Notes under the pieces: generated by a model | Seen by the model: the letters and a program-made list of their open reading frames with translations, nothing else | The model's database searches: none | What the model was told of the DNA's origin: nothing | Shown here: piece after piece, positions 44,388 through 53,289 of the stretch | Numbering within the stretch: position 1 is the stretch's first letter | Layout: each line of letters opens with the position of its first letter | Position numbers and translations under genes: made by a program | DNA from: Nocardioides faecalis | Lineage (GTDB): Bacteria > Actinomycetota > Actinomycetes > Propionibacteriales > Nocardioidaceae | Direction: 5' to 3' | Length of the DNA: 64,000 nucleotides | Assembly (NCBI RefSeq): GCF_018388425.1 | Contig: NZ_CP074406.1 | Coordinates: 3,038,001 to 3,102,000 of the forward strand

Positions 44388-45554
44388 TCAGGCGTTCGCC
44401 AGCTCGGCGGCCTTGTCGGCCGCGCCGTCCATGGTGTCGACGAGGGTCACCAGCGGGTGGTTCAGCTCGTTCAGGATCGCGCGACCGGCGTCCACGTTGT
44501 TGCCGTCGAGGCGTACGACGAGGGGCTTGGTGGCCTTGTCGCCGAGGAGCTCGAGGGCGCCCTTGATGCCGTTGGCGACCTCGTCGCAGGCGGTGATGCC
44601 GCCGAAGACGTTCACGAACACCGACTTGACCTGCTCGTCGTTCAGGATGACGTCGAGGCCGTTGGCCATGACGGTGGCGTTCGCGCCGCCGCCGATGTCG
44701 AGGAAGTTCGCCGGCTTCACGCCGCCGTGCTTCTCACCGGCGTACGCAACGACGTCCAGGGTGCTCATCACGAGGCCCGCGCCGTTGCCGATGATGCCGA
44801 CCTGGCCGTCGAGCTTGACGTAGTTGAGACCGAGGTCCTTGGCCTTCGCCTCGAGCGGGTCGGCCTCCTCGCGGATCTCGAAGCGCTCGTGGTCGGGGTG
44901 GCGGACCTCGGAGGCGTTGTCGTCGAGGGAGACCTTGCCGTCGAGGGCCTCGAGCTTGTCGCCGGCCAGGCGGGCCAGCGGGTTGACCTCGACGAGGGTC
45001 GCGTCCTCCTCGGTGAAGACCGTGTAGAGCTTCTCGATGAGCTCCACGGCCTGCTCGAAGACGGGCTCGGGGAAGCCGGCCTCGGTCGCGATCTCACGGG
45101 CCTTCGCAGCGTCGACGCCCTTGCCCGGGTCGATGGCGATCTTCTTCACGGCGTCGGGGTTGGTCTTGGCGACCTCCTCGATCTCCACGCCGCCCTCGAC
45201 CGAGGCGATGCACAGGTACTGGCGGTTCGACCGGTCCAGCAGGAAGGAGAAGTAGTACTCCTCCTCCGGCGGGGTGGCCGGGGTCACCAGGACCCGGTTG
45301 ACCGGGAGGTCCTTGATCGTCAGGTTCAGGATGTCCGTGGCGTACTGGAAGGCCTCGTCGGGCGTCTTGGCGAGCTTCACACCACCGGCCTTGCCCCGGC
45401 CGCCGGCCTTGACCTGCGCCTTGATGACGGTCACGCCGCCGATCTTCTCCGCAGCGGCCTTGGCCTCCTCGGGGGTCTCGACGACCACACCGATGGTCGT
45501 GGCCACGCCGTGCTTCGCGAAGAGCTCCTTCGCTTGGTACTCCATCAGGTCCAC
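44388..45554 (-). CDS. sucC: succinyl-CoA synthetase beta subunit
   Basis: ATP-grasp subunit that binds the nucleotide and completes the succinyl-CoA synthetase (388 residues). Diagnostic segments are [30 protein letters not shown] in the ATP-grasp domain, [12 protein letters not shown] (metal-binding Glu/Asn) and [18 protein letters not shown]. The start is a GTG (MDLMEYQ) with GAGGA 9 bases upstream; an in-frame ATG lies three codons in. First gene of sucC-sucD; its promoter lies in 45555-45888, shared with the divergent M23 peptidase. Confidence 0.98.
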   Translation of the reverse strand: MDLMEYQAKELFAKHGVATTIGVVVETPEEAKAAAEKIGGVTVIKAQVKAGGRGKAGGVKLAKTPDEAFQYATDILNLTIKDLPVNRVLVTPATPPEEEYYFSFLLDRSNRQYLCIASVEGGVEIEEVAKTNPDAVKKIAIDPGKGVDAAKAREIATEAGFPEPVFEQAVELIEKLYTVFTEEDATLVEVNPLARLAGDKLEALDGKVSLDDNASEVRHPDHERFEIREEADPLEAKAKDLGLNYVKLDGQVGIIGNGAGLVMSTLDVVAYAGEKHGGVKPANFLDIGGGANATVMANGLDVILNDEQVKSVFVNVFGGITACDEVANGIKGALELLGDKATKPLVVRLDGNNVDAGRAILNELNHPLVTLVDTMDGAADKAAELANA

Positions 45555-45888
45555 TGATACGTCCTCACATCTGGGTCAGAGGGAGGGTGCGCAACCGTGG
45601 GCACACCCTCAGGCACCCTAGTCCTGACCCGCCAGTAGGACGACCCCTGGGCAGCAGGACGTGACAGGCGTCACCGCGCGACGGCGCGACGTACCCAGGT
45701 TCGAGGGTTCTACACAACGTCTGAGACAAGGATTTCGGAGGGGTCGGCAGATCAGTTATGGTCGATTTGCACGTCTCAGCCGGCTGTCGTCGAGATGGCC
45801 CCCTCGGTCGGAGCCACTCGGGCGTCTCGGACGAAAAGGCAGGGGTTGAGACAGCCTGCACGTCGTCCCTCAAGGAGTCAGTAGTCGA
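45555..45888. other. sucC-M23 peptidase divergent intergenic region
   Basis: This 334-base stretch lies between two divergent starts. It holds a candidate promoter for the peptidase (separate entry), a roughly 120-base structured leader after it, and GTCCT/AGGAC arms (45621-45641) nearer sucC. No small gene with a convincing ribosome site is seen. A GGTTCGA at 45701-45707 is not part of a tRNA. Confidence 0.65.
45733..45762 (+). promoter_or_regulatory. candidate promoter of the M23 peptidase gene
   Basis: A -35-like TTTCGG (45733-45738) and a -10-like TATGGT (45757-45762, matching the actinobacterial TAnnnT) are separated by 18 bases. Transcription would start near 45769 and leave a leader of about 120 bases. 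In that leader GGCTGTC and GACAGCC, and GTCTCA and TGAGAC, could pair. Confidence 0.35.
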
Positions 45889-47022
45889 ATGGGTAGCCAC
45901 CGAGCGGATCACCGCGCGCCGCGTCGCCGCTCGACCTCGCCTGCCTCGACGCGCGCCGCGCAGAGCAAGTACGTCGGCAAGCGGGTCGCCGGTCGCCAGG
46001 ACGAACTGGCCGCGACGCCCGCCCTCGCCCCGGAGCTGCACGCCGTCGACCTGAGCCTCGAGGCCGAGCCGATCGTGCTCATGGAGCCGCAGGCGCCGGT
46101 CTCGCTGCCCGCCGAGGCTCCCGCGCCGACCTACCGCGACCTCGCCGGCATCCTCGACCGCGCCCCCACCGTGGAGCTGCCCGCGCTCGGCGACATCGCC
46201 CTGGACGCGCTGACCGACTCCTCCACCACCCAGCTCCGCCCGGTGCAGCCGGCAGGCAAGCGCCGCGCGGTCCGGCCCGCCGGACGCCGCGGCCCGCTCC
46301 CGCGCGGCCTGCCCGCGATGCCCGTCGTCGCCGGTGTCGCCACCCTCGCGGTGGCCATGGGCGGGGCCGTCGTCTCCGCCGAGCCCGAGCTGGTCTCCGC
46401 CAGCGACAAGCACGCCACCTCCGCGAACGCGATGACCGGCTCCTTCGGCACCGGCGCCGTGGGCGAGCGCACCGAGAAGCTCAGCCGCGACTCCGACCGC
46501 GAGGCGCTGGCCCAGGCCGCCGGCACCGAGCTCGTCGAGGAGGTCTCGCGGCACGCCGAGGAGCGCAACAGCGCCCTGGGCGAGCTCGCCCAGGCCGCCG
46601 AGAAGGAGGCCGCCGAGATCGCGCTGAACCGCTGGGTGCTGCCGCTGAGCGGCTACCGGCTGACCGCGACCTACGGCCAGTACGGCCTGTGGGCGAGCTA
46701 CCACACCGGCCTCGACTTCGCCGCCCCCACCGGCACCCCGCTCCGCGCGGTCACCAACGCCACCGTCACCTCGGTCGGCTTCGACGGCGCCTACGGCAAC
46801 AAGACCGTGCTGACCCTCGAGGACGGCACGGAGATCTGGTACTGCCACCAGTCCAGCACCTCGGTCTCGCCGGGCGACAAGGTCCGCGCGGGCCAGGTCA
46901 TCGGCGCCGTCGGCAGCACCGGCCACGTCACCGGCCCCCACCTGCACCTCGAGGTGCGTCCCGGTGGCGGCGACCCCGTCGACCCGGCCGCCGCGCTGCG
47001 GGTCCACGGCGTCACGCCCTGA
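45889..47022 (+). CDS. M23-family cell-wall metallopeptidase
   Basis: Zinc endopeptidase of the LytM/lysostaphin type that cuts peptidoglycan cross-bridges (377 residues). The zinc ligands and active-site residues are visible: H272 and D276 in YHTGLD, H320 in WYCHQ, and H351/H353 in PHLHLEV. The N-terminal 130 residues are basic and proline-rich, followed by a membrane or signal segment (PVVAGVATLAVAMGGAVVSA) and a helical coiled-coil-like stretch. AAGGAG lies 11 bases before the ATG. Its place between sucC and pcrA is conserved in mycobacteria (Rv0950c between uvrD1 and sucC). Confidence 0.94.
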   Translation: MGSHRADHRAPRRRSTSPASTRAAQSKYVGKRVAGRQDELAATPALAPELHAVDLSLEAEPIVLMEPQAPVSLPAEAPAPTYRDLAGILDRAPTVELPALGDIALDALTDSSTTQLRPVQPAGKRRAVRPAGRRGPLPRGLPAMPVVAGVATLAVAMGGAVVSAEPELVSASDKHATSANAMTGSFGTGAVGERTEKLSRDSDREALAQAAGTELVEEVSRHAEERNSALGELAQAAEKEAAEIALNRWVLPLSGYRLTATYGQYGLWASYHTGLDFAAPTGTPLRAVTNATVTSVGFDGAYGNKTVLTLEDGTEIWYCHQSSTSVSPGDKVRAGQVIGAVGSTGHVTGPHLHLEVRPGGGDPVDPAAALRVHGVTP

Positions 47023-47044
47023 GGCTGACGCTGCGCTGACAGCC

Positions 47045-47073
47045 GGCACCACCCGGTCCGACCAGGTGGTGCC
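47045..47073. terminator. bidirectional terminator between the M23 gene and pcrA
   Basis: A 9-bp stem (GGCACCACC / GGTGGTGCC) with an inner GGT-CCG-ACC hairpin lies between the convergent stops at 47022 and 47086. Confidence 0.75.
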
Positions 47074-47085
47074 GTGCCCGGCCCG

Positions 47086-49518
47086 CTACAGCTTCTCGAC
47101 CGGTGCGTAGCGCAGCAGCAGGCGCTTGACGCCGTCGGAGCCGAAGTCGATGGAGGCCACGGACTTCTCCGCCACGCCGTCGACCGACACGACCGTGCCG
47201 AGGCCGAAGGTGTCGTGGGTGACCTTGTCGCCGGGCGCCAGCACCGGGATCGCCCGCGACGGCTTGGACTTGGCGGCGGCGTCGGCGCGGGCCGCGGCGG
47301 AGCTGAAGTTGCGCCGGCCGGCGGCGGTGGGGGCACCGAGGCGCTGGCCGCCGCGCTCGCCCGTGCCGCCGTACCCGCCGGAGGCCAGGGTCGGGCGCGA
47401 CCACTGGGTCTGCTCGGCCTCGGTACGGCGCCAGTCGACGAGGTCGATCGGCAGCTCGGCGAGGAACCGGGACGCCGGGTTGTGCGCGGGGGCGCCCCAG
47501 GCCGAGCGCACCACGGCGCGGGAGACGTAGAGCCGCTCGCGGGCGCGGGTGATGCCGACGTAGGCCAGGCGGCGCTCCTCCTCCAGCTCCGTGCGGTCCC
47601 CCAGGGCCCGCGAGTGCGGGAAGACGCCGTCCTCCATGCCGGTCAGGAACACCACGGGGAACTCCAGGCCCTTGGCGGTGTGCAGGGTCATCAGCGTGAC
47701 GACGCCGGTGTCCTCCGGGGCGTCCGGGTCGTCCTCGGGGGCATCAGGGATCTGGTCGGAGTCGGCGACCAGCGCGACCCGCTCCAAGAAGTCCGCCAAC
47801 CCGGGCTCCACCACGCCGGCGTCGACGTCGGCGGGGTCGGCCGACGGCGCGGCCACCGGGTCCTCGGCGAACTCCCGGGCGACCGCGACGAGCTCGCCCA
47901 GGTTCTCCACGCGGGTGGCGTCCTGGGGGTCGTCGGAGCCCTCGAGGCTGGCCAGGTAGCCCGAACGGTCCAGCACCGTCTCCAAGACGACGTCGGGCCT
48001 CTCCTTGGCCTCCACCATCTGCTGCAGCTCGCCGAACATCCGCACGAACGCCTCGATGTTGGTCTGGCTGCGGGTGGCCAGCCCGGGCGCCTCACCGGCG
48101 CGCTGCAGGGCCTCGTAGAACGTGATCCGCTCCCGGTCGGCGAACAGGTTGATCGCCAGCACCGCCCGGTCCCCGATCCCGCGCTTGGGGGTGTTCAGGA
48201 TCCGGCGCAGCGACACCTGGTCGTCGGGGTTGACCAGGGCGCGCAGGTAGGCCAGCGCGTCGCGGATCTCGCGCCGGTCGTAGAACCGGGTGCCGCCGAC
48301 GACCTTGTACGGCATGCCGGTGCGCACGAAGATCTCCTCGAACACCCGCGACTGCGCGTTGGTGCGGTAGAAGATCGCGACGTCCGCGGGGCGCAACCCG
48401 GCGTCGGTGAGCTTGTCGATCTCGGAGGAGACGAACCGAGCCTCGTCGTGCTCGGTGTCGGCGACGTAGCCGACGATCTTCTCCCCGTCGCCGGCGTCCG
48501 ACCACAGCCGCTTCGGCTTGCGGGAGGCGTTGCGGTCGATGACCGCGTTGGCGGCGGTGAGGATGGTCTGGGTGGAGCGGTAGTTCTGCTCCAGCATCAC
48601 GGTCTTCGCGTCGGGGAAGTCCTGCTCGAAGTCCATGATGTTGCGGATGTCGGCGCCACGGAACGCATAGATCGACTGGTCCGCGTCACCGACCACCATG
48701 AGCTCCGCGGGCGGCACCCGGCCCGCGGCGACACCGTCCAGCGTGGTCGGGTCGTGCTCCTCGAGGTCCGCACCGCACAGCTGGTGGATCAGGGAGTACT
48801 GCGCGTGGTTGGTGTCCTGGTACTCGTCGACCAGGATGTGCCGGAACCGGCGCCGGTAGGTCTCGCGGATCTCCGGCTTGGTCCTAAAGAGCCGGACGGT
48901 CTCCATGATGAGGTCGTCGAAGTCCAGCGCGTTCGCTGCTCGCAGCCGCTGCTGGTAGGTCTTGTAGACCTGCGCGTAGACCTCGTCGCTGGAGTTCGCG
49001 GCGTCGGCGGCGACCTCGGCGGGCTCGCGCAGCTCGTTCTTGTGGTTGCTGATCCAGTGCAGCACCGGGCCCGGCTGGAACTTGCGGGGGTCGAGCTCGA
49101 GGTCGTTGATCACCAACGTGACCAGCCGCTTCTGGTCCTGGGCGTCGTAGATCGAGAAGTTCGACTTCAGCCGCTCGTAGCCGAGGTGCTCGACCTCCTT
49201 GCGCAGGATCCGCACGCACGCGGAGTGGAAGGTGCTCACCCACATGATCCGGGCGCGGTTGCCGACCAGCTCGGCGACCCGCTCCTTCATCTCGGCCGCG
49301 GCCTTGTTGGTGAAGGTGATCGCCAGGATCGAGCCCGGGTGCGCCTTGCGCACCGCGATCAGCCACGCGATGCGACGGGTCAGCACCCGGGTCTTGCCCG
49401 ACCCGGCACCGGCGACGACCAGCAGCGGCGTCCCCTCGTGCTGGACGGCCTCGCGCTGCGGGTCGTTGAGCCCCTCGAGGAGCGTTTCTGCGGTCAGTGC
49501 GGGGGCCGTCGTGTTCAT
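47086..49518 (-). CDS. pcrA: UvrD/PcrA-type 3'-5' DNA helicase
   Basis: Superfamily 1 helicase for nucleotide excision repair, rolling-circle replication and removal of blocked complexes. The 810-residue protein has Walker A AGAGSGKT at 36-43, motif Ia AITFTNKAA, the DEYQDTN Walker B, motif III GDADQSIYAFRGAD, motif IV LEQNYRS, motif V LMTLHTAKGLEFPVV and motif VI VGITRARERLYV. The C-terminal Tudor-like region ends with VLAPGDKVTHDTFGLGTVVSVDG, which in PcrA contacts RNA polymerase. The conserved pcrA-M23-sucCD order supports identity with mycobacterial UvrD1. Confidence 0.97.
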   Translation of the reverse strand: MNTTAPALTAETLLEGLNDPQREAVQHEGTPLLVVAGAGSGKTRVLTRRIAWLIAVRKAHPGSILAITFTNKAAAEMKERVAELVGNRARIMWVSTFHSACVRILRKEVEHLGYERLKSNFSIYDAQDQKRLVTLVINDLELDPRKFQPGPVLHWISNHKNELREPAEVAADAANSSDEVYAQVYKTYQQRLRAANALDFDDLIMETVRLFRTKPEIRETYRRRFRHILVDEYQDTNHAQYSLIHQLCGADLEEHDPTTLDGVAAGRVPPAELMVVGDADQSIYAFRGADIRNIMDFEQDFPDAKTVMLEQNYRSTQTILTAANAVIDRNASRKPKRLWSDAGDGEKIVGYVADTEHDEARFVSSEIDKLTDAGLRPADVAIFYRTNAQSRVFEEIFVRTGMPYKVVGGTRFYDRREIRDALAYLRALVNPDDQVSLRRILNTPKRGIGDRAVLAINLFADRERITFYEALQRAGEAPGLATRSQTNIEAFVRMFGELQQMVEAKERPDVVLETVLDRSGYLASLEGSDDPQDATRVENLGELVAVAREFAEDPVAAPSADPADVDAGVVEPGLADFLERVALVADSDQIPDAPEDDPDAPEDTGVVTLMTLHTAKGLEFPVVFLTGMEDGVFPHSRALGDRTELEEERRLAYVGITRARERLYVSRAVVRSAWGAPAHNPASRFLAELPIDLVDWRRTEAEQTQWSRPTLASGGYGGTGERGGQRLGAPTAAGRRNFSSAAARADAAAKSKPSRAIPVLAPGDKVTHDTFGLGTVVSVDGVAEKSVASIDFGSDGVKRLLLRYAPVEKL

Positions 49519-49578
49519 GCTCCGACCAGCCTACGGCGCGGCACCGACGAGTCCGGCGCCGCGCCCACCGCGCACGGC

Positions 49579-49935
49579 TCAGGTGTGTGCGGGGCTCCAC
49601 AGCACGGCGACGCCGACCTCGACCACGGTGAGCACCAGCATCCCGGCCCACAGCCCGGTCGGGATCCGATCCTTGCGCATGTTGGCCATCACCAGCACGA
49701 GCAGGACCAGCGCGATCACCAGCTTCACCGCGACCTTGGCGTGGTTGACCGGGTCGTCGCCACCCTCGAGCACCCCGACCAGCAGCAGACCTGTCACGAA
49801 CGCCGTGCCGACGCCGTCCCGCATGATGCCCAGCACCTTCTTGGGGCCAGGTCCGGCCTGCACGACGAGGCCGCCGAACAGGGCGGCGAACCCGAGCAGG
49901 TGGATGATCAGCAAGATGTGGCGCAGGGTCTCCAT
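49579..49935 (-). CDS. small four-helix membrane protein
   Basis: A 118-residue hydrophobic protein with four predicted helices (HILLIIHLLGFAALFGGLVV, GTAFVTGLLLVGVLEGG, AKVAVKLVIALVLLVLVMAN, LWAGMLVLTVVEVGVAVLW) and a histidine in the first (IIHLLGFA). The layout resembles small CopD- or SirB-like membrane families, but no heme or metal motif is certain. It lies 60 bases upstream of pcrA on the same strand. Function unknown. Confidence 0.78.
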   Translation of the reverse strand: METLRHILLIIHLLGFAALFGGLVVQAGPGPKKVLGIMRDGVGTAFVTGLLLVGVLEGGDDPVNHAKVAVKLVIALVLLVLVMANMRKDRIPTGLWAGMLVLTVVEVGVAVLWSPAHT

Positions 49936-49990
49936 GGCCGAACTCTAGAGCCGCCCAGCCCGCGTCCGGGCAATGCCCTCGCCGTGAGGA

Positions 49991-50902
49991 TCATCTCCCC
50001 GTGGCACTGAAGTGCTGGTAGTCCTTGGCGCTGCGCCAGGCACCTCCCCAGCTCCAGCCGATCCGGGCGAAGGCACGGACCACCACGTCGTCGGCGTGGA
50101 TGATGCCCGGCTGGGTCCGGGCGCGGTCCAGGTACGCCGAGGCGAGCTCGGGCAGCACCAGGTCACCCTTGACGTAGGGGTTGAGGAACGGGTTCAGGTC
50201 GATGGCCAGCCCGTAGGCGTGGGCCGACCAGGTGCTGCTGGCCCCGGTGCTCGCCCGGCACACCAGGCCGGCGGTGTTGTTGCCGTCGCCGGTGGGTGCC
50301 GCACGCAGGTCGGCGGTGGTGGGCAGCCGCATCTCCTCGATCGGGTAGCCGGCCTCGAAGAGCTCGGCGAAGACCGAGACCAGGTCGTCGGCGGCGGAGG
50401 CGGCCACGACGAGCTCGCCGGTGTGCGCGGCGCCGTCGAAGCCGCGGAAGGAGACCGTGACGTAGCGCAGGTCGGCCAGCGCCACGGGGCAGCGCGGGGA
50501 CCAGGTCTCGCCCATCCGCTTGCGGATCTGCGGGGTGATCGACCCCACCGATGAGGCGAAGCGCCCCTCGGCCGGCGGCGGCAGCAGGTCGACGGTCGGG
50601 AACCGGCGCACCCGCAGCTGTCGTGGCGTCGGCCGGATCTCGCCGTACCCGGCCGTGGTGGTGGGCAGAGGCGAGGCGCCCAGCTCCCACCGGGAGTACG
50701 ACGGCGCCGTGGACTCCTCAGGTGTCGTCGTGGCCTGCCCCGAGGGCGAGGCGGAGGGTGCTGAGCTCGACGGGGTCGACGGGGTCGGGGTGGCCTGCCA
50801 CGGCCCCGGCTCGGCCTGCTGCGGGGTGCCCTCGGCGCAACCGGCACCGGCGGCGGCGAGGGCCGCGACGAGCAGCAGCGCGCCGATCCGGCGCCACCTC
50901 AC
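49991..50902 (-). CDS. M15-family (VanY/DD-carboxypeptidase-like) lipoprotein
   Basis: Probable cell-wall peptidase of 303 residues. A lipoprotein signal (ALLLVAALAAAGAGC) puts the lipidated cysteine at about residue 22, followed by a long Ser/Thr/Pro linker. The M15 zinc site is seen as SAHAYGLAIDLNP (SxHxxGxAxD) with the later histidine in WGGAWRSAKDYQHF. I prefer the GTG at 50902 because it overlaps the response-regulator stop as GTGA; an in-frame ATG at 50926 would add eight residues and a 28-base overlap. Coupling to a PspC-type two-component system suggests envelope remodelling. Confidence 0.85.
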   Translation of the reverse strand: MRWRRIGALLLVAALAAAGAGCAEGTPQQAEPGPWQATPTPSTPSSSAPSASPSGQATTTPEESTAPSYSRWELGASPLPTTTAGYGEIRPTPRQLRVRRFPTVDLLPPPAEGRFASSVGSITPQIRKRMGETWSPRCPVALADLRYVTVSFRGFDGAAHTGELVVAASAADDLVSVFAELFEAGYPIEEMRLPTTADLRAAPTGDGNNTAGLVCRASTGASSTWSAHAYGLAIDLNPFLNPYVKGDLVLPELASAYLDRARTQPGIIHADDVVVRAFARIGWSWGGAWRSAKDYQHFSATGR

Positions 50903-51603
50903 AGCAGCCGCCGGTCGGATGCCCATCGGGTGAGCTCGTGGCGCGAGGAGAGCTGCAGCTTGCGCAGCACCGAGGACATGTGGGTCTCGACCGTCTTGAT
51001 CGAGATGAACAGCTCCTTGGCGACCTCCTTGTAGGAGTAGCCGCGGGCGATCAGCCGCATCACCTCCCGCTCGCGCTCGGTGAGGCGGTCCAGGTCGGAG
51101 TCCACGCTGGCCAGGTCGGCGCTCAGGCCCGCACCGGCGAAGGCGTCGAGGACGAAGCCGGCCAGCCGCGGGGAGAAGACGGCGTCACCGTCGGCGACCC
51201 GCGCGATCGCATCCAGCAGCTCGGGGCCGGTGATCGTCTTGGTGACGTAGCCGCGGGCGCCGCCGCGGACCGTGCCGATGACGTCCTCGGCGGCGTCGGA
51301 GACGGACAGCGCCAGGAACCGGATCTCCGGGTCCGCGGTCCGGCGGATCACCTCGACCCCGCCCCCGCCGGGCAGGTGCACGTCGAGCAGCACCACGTCC
51401 GGGCGGTGCTCGCGCACAGCCGCGACGGCCTCGTCCACGTCCGCCGCCTCGGCGACCACCTCGACGGCGGGCGCACCCGGGCCACTGCTCCCGCTGCAGG
51501 CCATCAGCTCCGCGCTGACGCCGCGCCGGAACATCGAGTGGTCGTCGACCACCACCACACGCAACGGCCGCCCCGGGCGGGTGGGCGGGGCGGTCTGGGT
51601 CAT
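50899..51603 (-). CDS. NarL/FixJ-family response regulator
   Basis: A 234-residue response regulator. The receiver domain has the acidic pair D20/D21, phospho-acceptor D74 (VVLLDVHLP) and the conserved Lys in GYVTKTI. A LuxR-type helix-turn-helix follows (LTEREREVMRLIARGYSYKE, then ISIKTVETHMSSVLRKL). ATG 51603 begins 4 bases after the stop of the sensor kinase gene, and its own stop overlaps the M15 peptidase start. It is the cognate partner of that kinase; likely targets include the divergent PspC-domain gene. Confidence 0.95.
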   Translation of the reverse strand: MTQTAPPTRPGRPLRVVVVDDHSMFRRGVSAELMACSGSSGPGAPAVEVVAEAADVDEAVAAVREHRPDVVLLDVHLPGGGGVEVIRRTADPEIRFLALSVSDAAEDVIGTVRGGARGYVTKTITGPELLDAIARVADGDAVFSPRLAGFVLDAFAGAGLSADLASVDSDLDRLTEREREVMRLIARGYSYKEVAKELFISIKTVETHMSSVLRKLQLSSRHELTRWASDRRLL

Positions 51604-51607
51604 GCGG

Positions 51608-53101
51608 TCACCTCGGGCTCTGCTCGGTCTGCTGGGCTGGGTCGTGCCGTGCGTCTTGCTGGGCTGGGTCGTGCTGTGCGTCTTGCGGGGCGTCTTGCTG
51701 GGCGTCTTGCTGGGCGTCTTGCTGGGGCCGCTGCGGCTGGGCTCGGTCGCGCTCCGGCTCGTCCCGCTCGCGCGGCTCCCGGACGGGCGGCGGCAGGTGC
51801 AGCCGGACCTCCGTGCCCGCGCCGGGCGCCGACCGGATCTCGGCCCGGCCGCCGTGGCGCTGGAGGCGGTCGATGATGCTGCGTCGTACGCCGAGACGGT
51901 CCTCGGGGGTCGCCTCGGTGTCGAAGCCGCCCCCGCGGTCCCGGACGAAGACGTCGACACCGGCAGCCGTGATCTCCGCGTAGACGTCGATCCGGGCGAC
52001 CCCGGCGTGCTTGGCGGCGTTGGTGGTCGCCTCCTTGGCGGCCGCCACGATCGGGCGCAGCTCCTCGACGAGGTCGCACTCCCCCACGGTGACCACGTCG
52101 ACGGTGACGCCCCAGGCGTCCTCGACCTCCGCGGCCGCCGCGCGCAGCGCAGCGCCGACGGTGGCGTCGTCCAGCGACTCTCCGGCGTAGAGCCAGGCCC
52201 GCAGGTCGCGCTCCTGCGCCCGGGCCAGGCGGGCCGCGTCGGCGGGGTTCTTCTGGATCAGCGCGAGGGTCTGCAGCACCGAGTCGTGCAGGTGCGCGGC
52301 GACGTCGGCCCGCTCCTCGGTGCGGGCCCGTCGCTCCCGCTCCTCGCTGAGCTCGGAGGTCAGGCGCAGCACGAACGGGGCGAGGACGAGCCCGAGGCCG
52401 GCCACGCCGAGCACGATGGTGAGCACGACGTCGCGCACCGTGGAGACCGTGCCGTCGCGCAGCACGAAGAGCACCAGGGCCACCACGACCAGGAACAGCC
52501 CCGCCCCGAGCCGGGTCCAGGCGGCCCAGCCACCCCCACCGAGGACGATGCGGACCGGGTCGACCCGGCCACCGGCGTCCAACCAGCGCTCGCGCTGTGC
52601 CTCGTCCGCCTGCCGCCACAGCAGGGCGATGCCGGACACGGCGATGCCCACGGGCCAGACCCACCACCCGGTGCCGAGCACGGACTCGACGAGGAGCACC
52701 ACGCCGACCGCCAGCACCCCGAGGATGACGACGGGACCGACGTCGGAGAACCGGCCTCGGTGCCCGGGGCGGCGGCCGGTGCGCTGTGCGCTCTCCAGCC
52801 CGGGCGCGAGGACCGACTCCGGCGGCCCGGCGGGCAGCATCGCCCACAGGACGACGTACAGGCCGATGCCGAGGCCGCCGATGAAGGCGAGCACGACGAA
52901 CGCGACCCGTGCGGCGAGCACGGGCACACCCAGGTGCGCGGCGAGGCCGGCCGCGACCCCGCCGAGGACAGGGTCGCGCAGGTCGCGCCAGGCCCGGCGG
53001 ACCTGCTGATCGTCCGGTGCAGCCGCCGCCCCGTCGGCGCCGGGAGCCGGCGGGCCCGGCGTGGCGGCGGGTCGGCCACCGGTGGTGCTGCTGGTCGTCA
53101 T
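51608..53101 (-). CDS. PspC-domain sensor histidine kinase
   Basis: A 497-residue kinase of the HisKA_3 (NarX/LiaS) type. An N-terminal PspC domain (about 36-95, DPVLGGVAAGLAAHLGV then LYVVLWAMLP) is followed by several membrane helices. The dimerisation helix is VAAHLHDSVLQTLA with phospho-accepting H272, and the HATPase domain contains EATTNAAKHAG (N box) and VRDRGGGFD (G1). The last 35 residues are an odd Gln/Asp/His-rich tail of QQDAQ-type repeats after LHLPPPVREP. It probably senses envelope stress through PspC and phosphorylates the downstream regulator. Confidence 0.94.
   Translation of the reverse strand: MTTSSTTGGRPAATPGPPAPGADGAAAAPDDQQVRRAWRDLRDPVLGGVAAGLAAHLGVPVLAARVAFVVLAFIGGLGIGLYVVLWAMLPAGPPESVLAPGLESAQRTGRRPGHRGRFSDVGPVVILGVLAVGVVLLVESVLGTGWWVWPVGIAVSGIALLWRQADEAQRERWLDAGGRVDPVRIVLGGGGWAAWTRLGAGLFLVVVALVLFVLRDGTVSTVRDVVLTIVLGVAGLGLVLAPFVLRLTSELSEERERRARTEERADVAAHLHDSVLQTLALIQKNPADAARLARAQERDLRAWLYAGESLDDATVGAALRAAAAEVEDAWGVTVDVVTVGECDLVEELRPIVAAAKEATTNAAKHAGVARIDVYAEITAAGVDVFVRDRGGGFDTEATPEDRLGVRRSIIDRLQRHGGRAEIRSAPGAGTEVRLHLPPPVREPRERDEPERDRAQPQRPQQDAQQDAQQDAPQDAQHDPAQQDARHDPAQQTEQSPR
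51660..51728 (-). repeat. tandem repeat encoding the kinase Gln/Asp tail
   Basis: Repeated GTCTTGCTGGGC-type units (read on plus) encode the QQDAQ-like tail at the C-terminus of the PspC sensor kinase. The repeats lie after the HATPase domain. Confidence 0.75.
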
Positions 53102-53149
53102 GATGGCCCCATCGTCACACAGCGCCCGGTCGCCCTACAGGGGGTGAGA

Positions 53150-53182
53150 CCCCGGTCCGACCCCGGTTCGACCCCGGTTCGA
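53150..53182. repeat. three 11-bp direct repeats in the kinase/PspC divergent promoter
   Basis: CCCCGGTTCGA occurs three times head to tail (first copy with one change), 49 bases upstream of the kinase start and 107 upstream of the PspC/LiaF-like gene. A period of 11 bp puts every copy on the same face of the helix, as expected for repeated regulator half-sites. Confidence 0.6.
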
Positions 53183-53289
53183 CCCCGACGGGAGCCAGGG
53201 GTGCGTGGCGCTCCCCGGCCGGTCCCGGGGGCACGAATCAGGGCAGTCCCCGATGGCGCTCCCCGCCGCTGCCCGTCAGGCTGAGCACC

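Noticed and set aside
45690..45720. tRNA-like GGTTCGA at 45701
   Set aside because: The flanking bases cannot form a T stem and no acceptor, D or anticodon arms are found upstream.
45769..45888. c-di-AMP (ydaO) riboswitch before the M23 peptidase
   Set aside because: The position fits, but the conserved 3' block like GACAGCTAACCTCGTAGGC and the GGGGGAACC block are absent.
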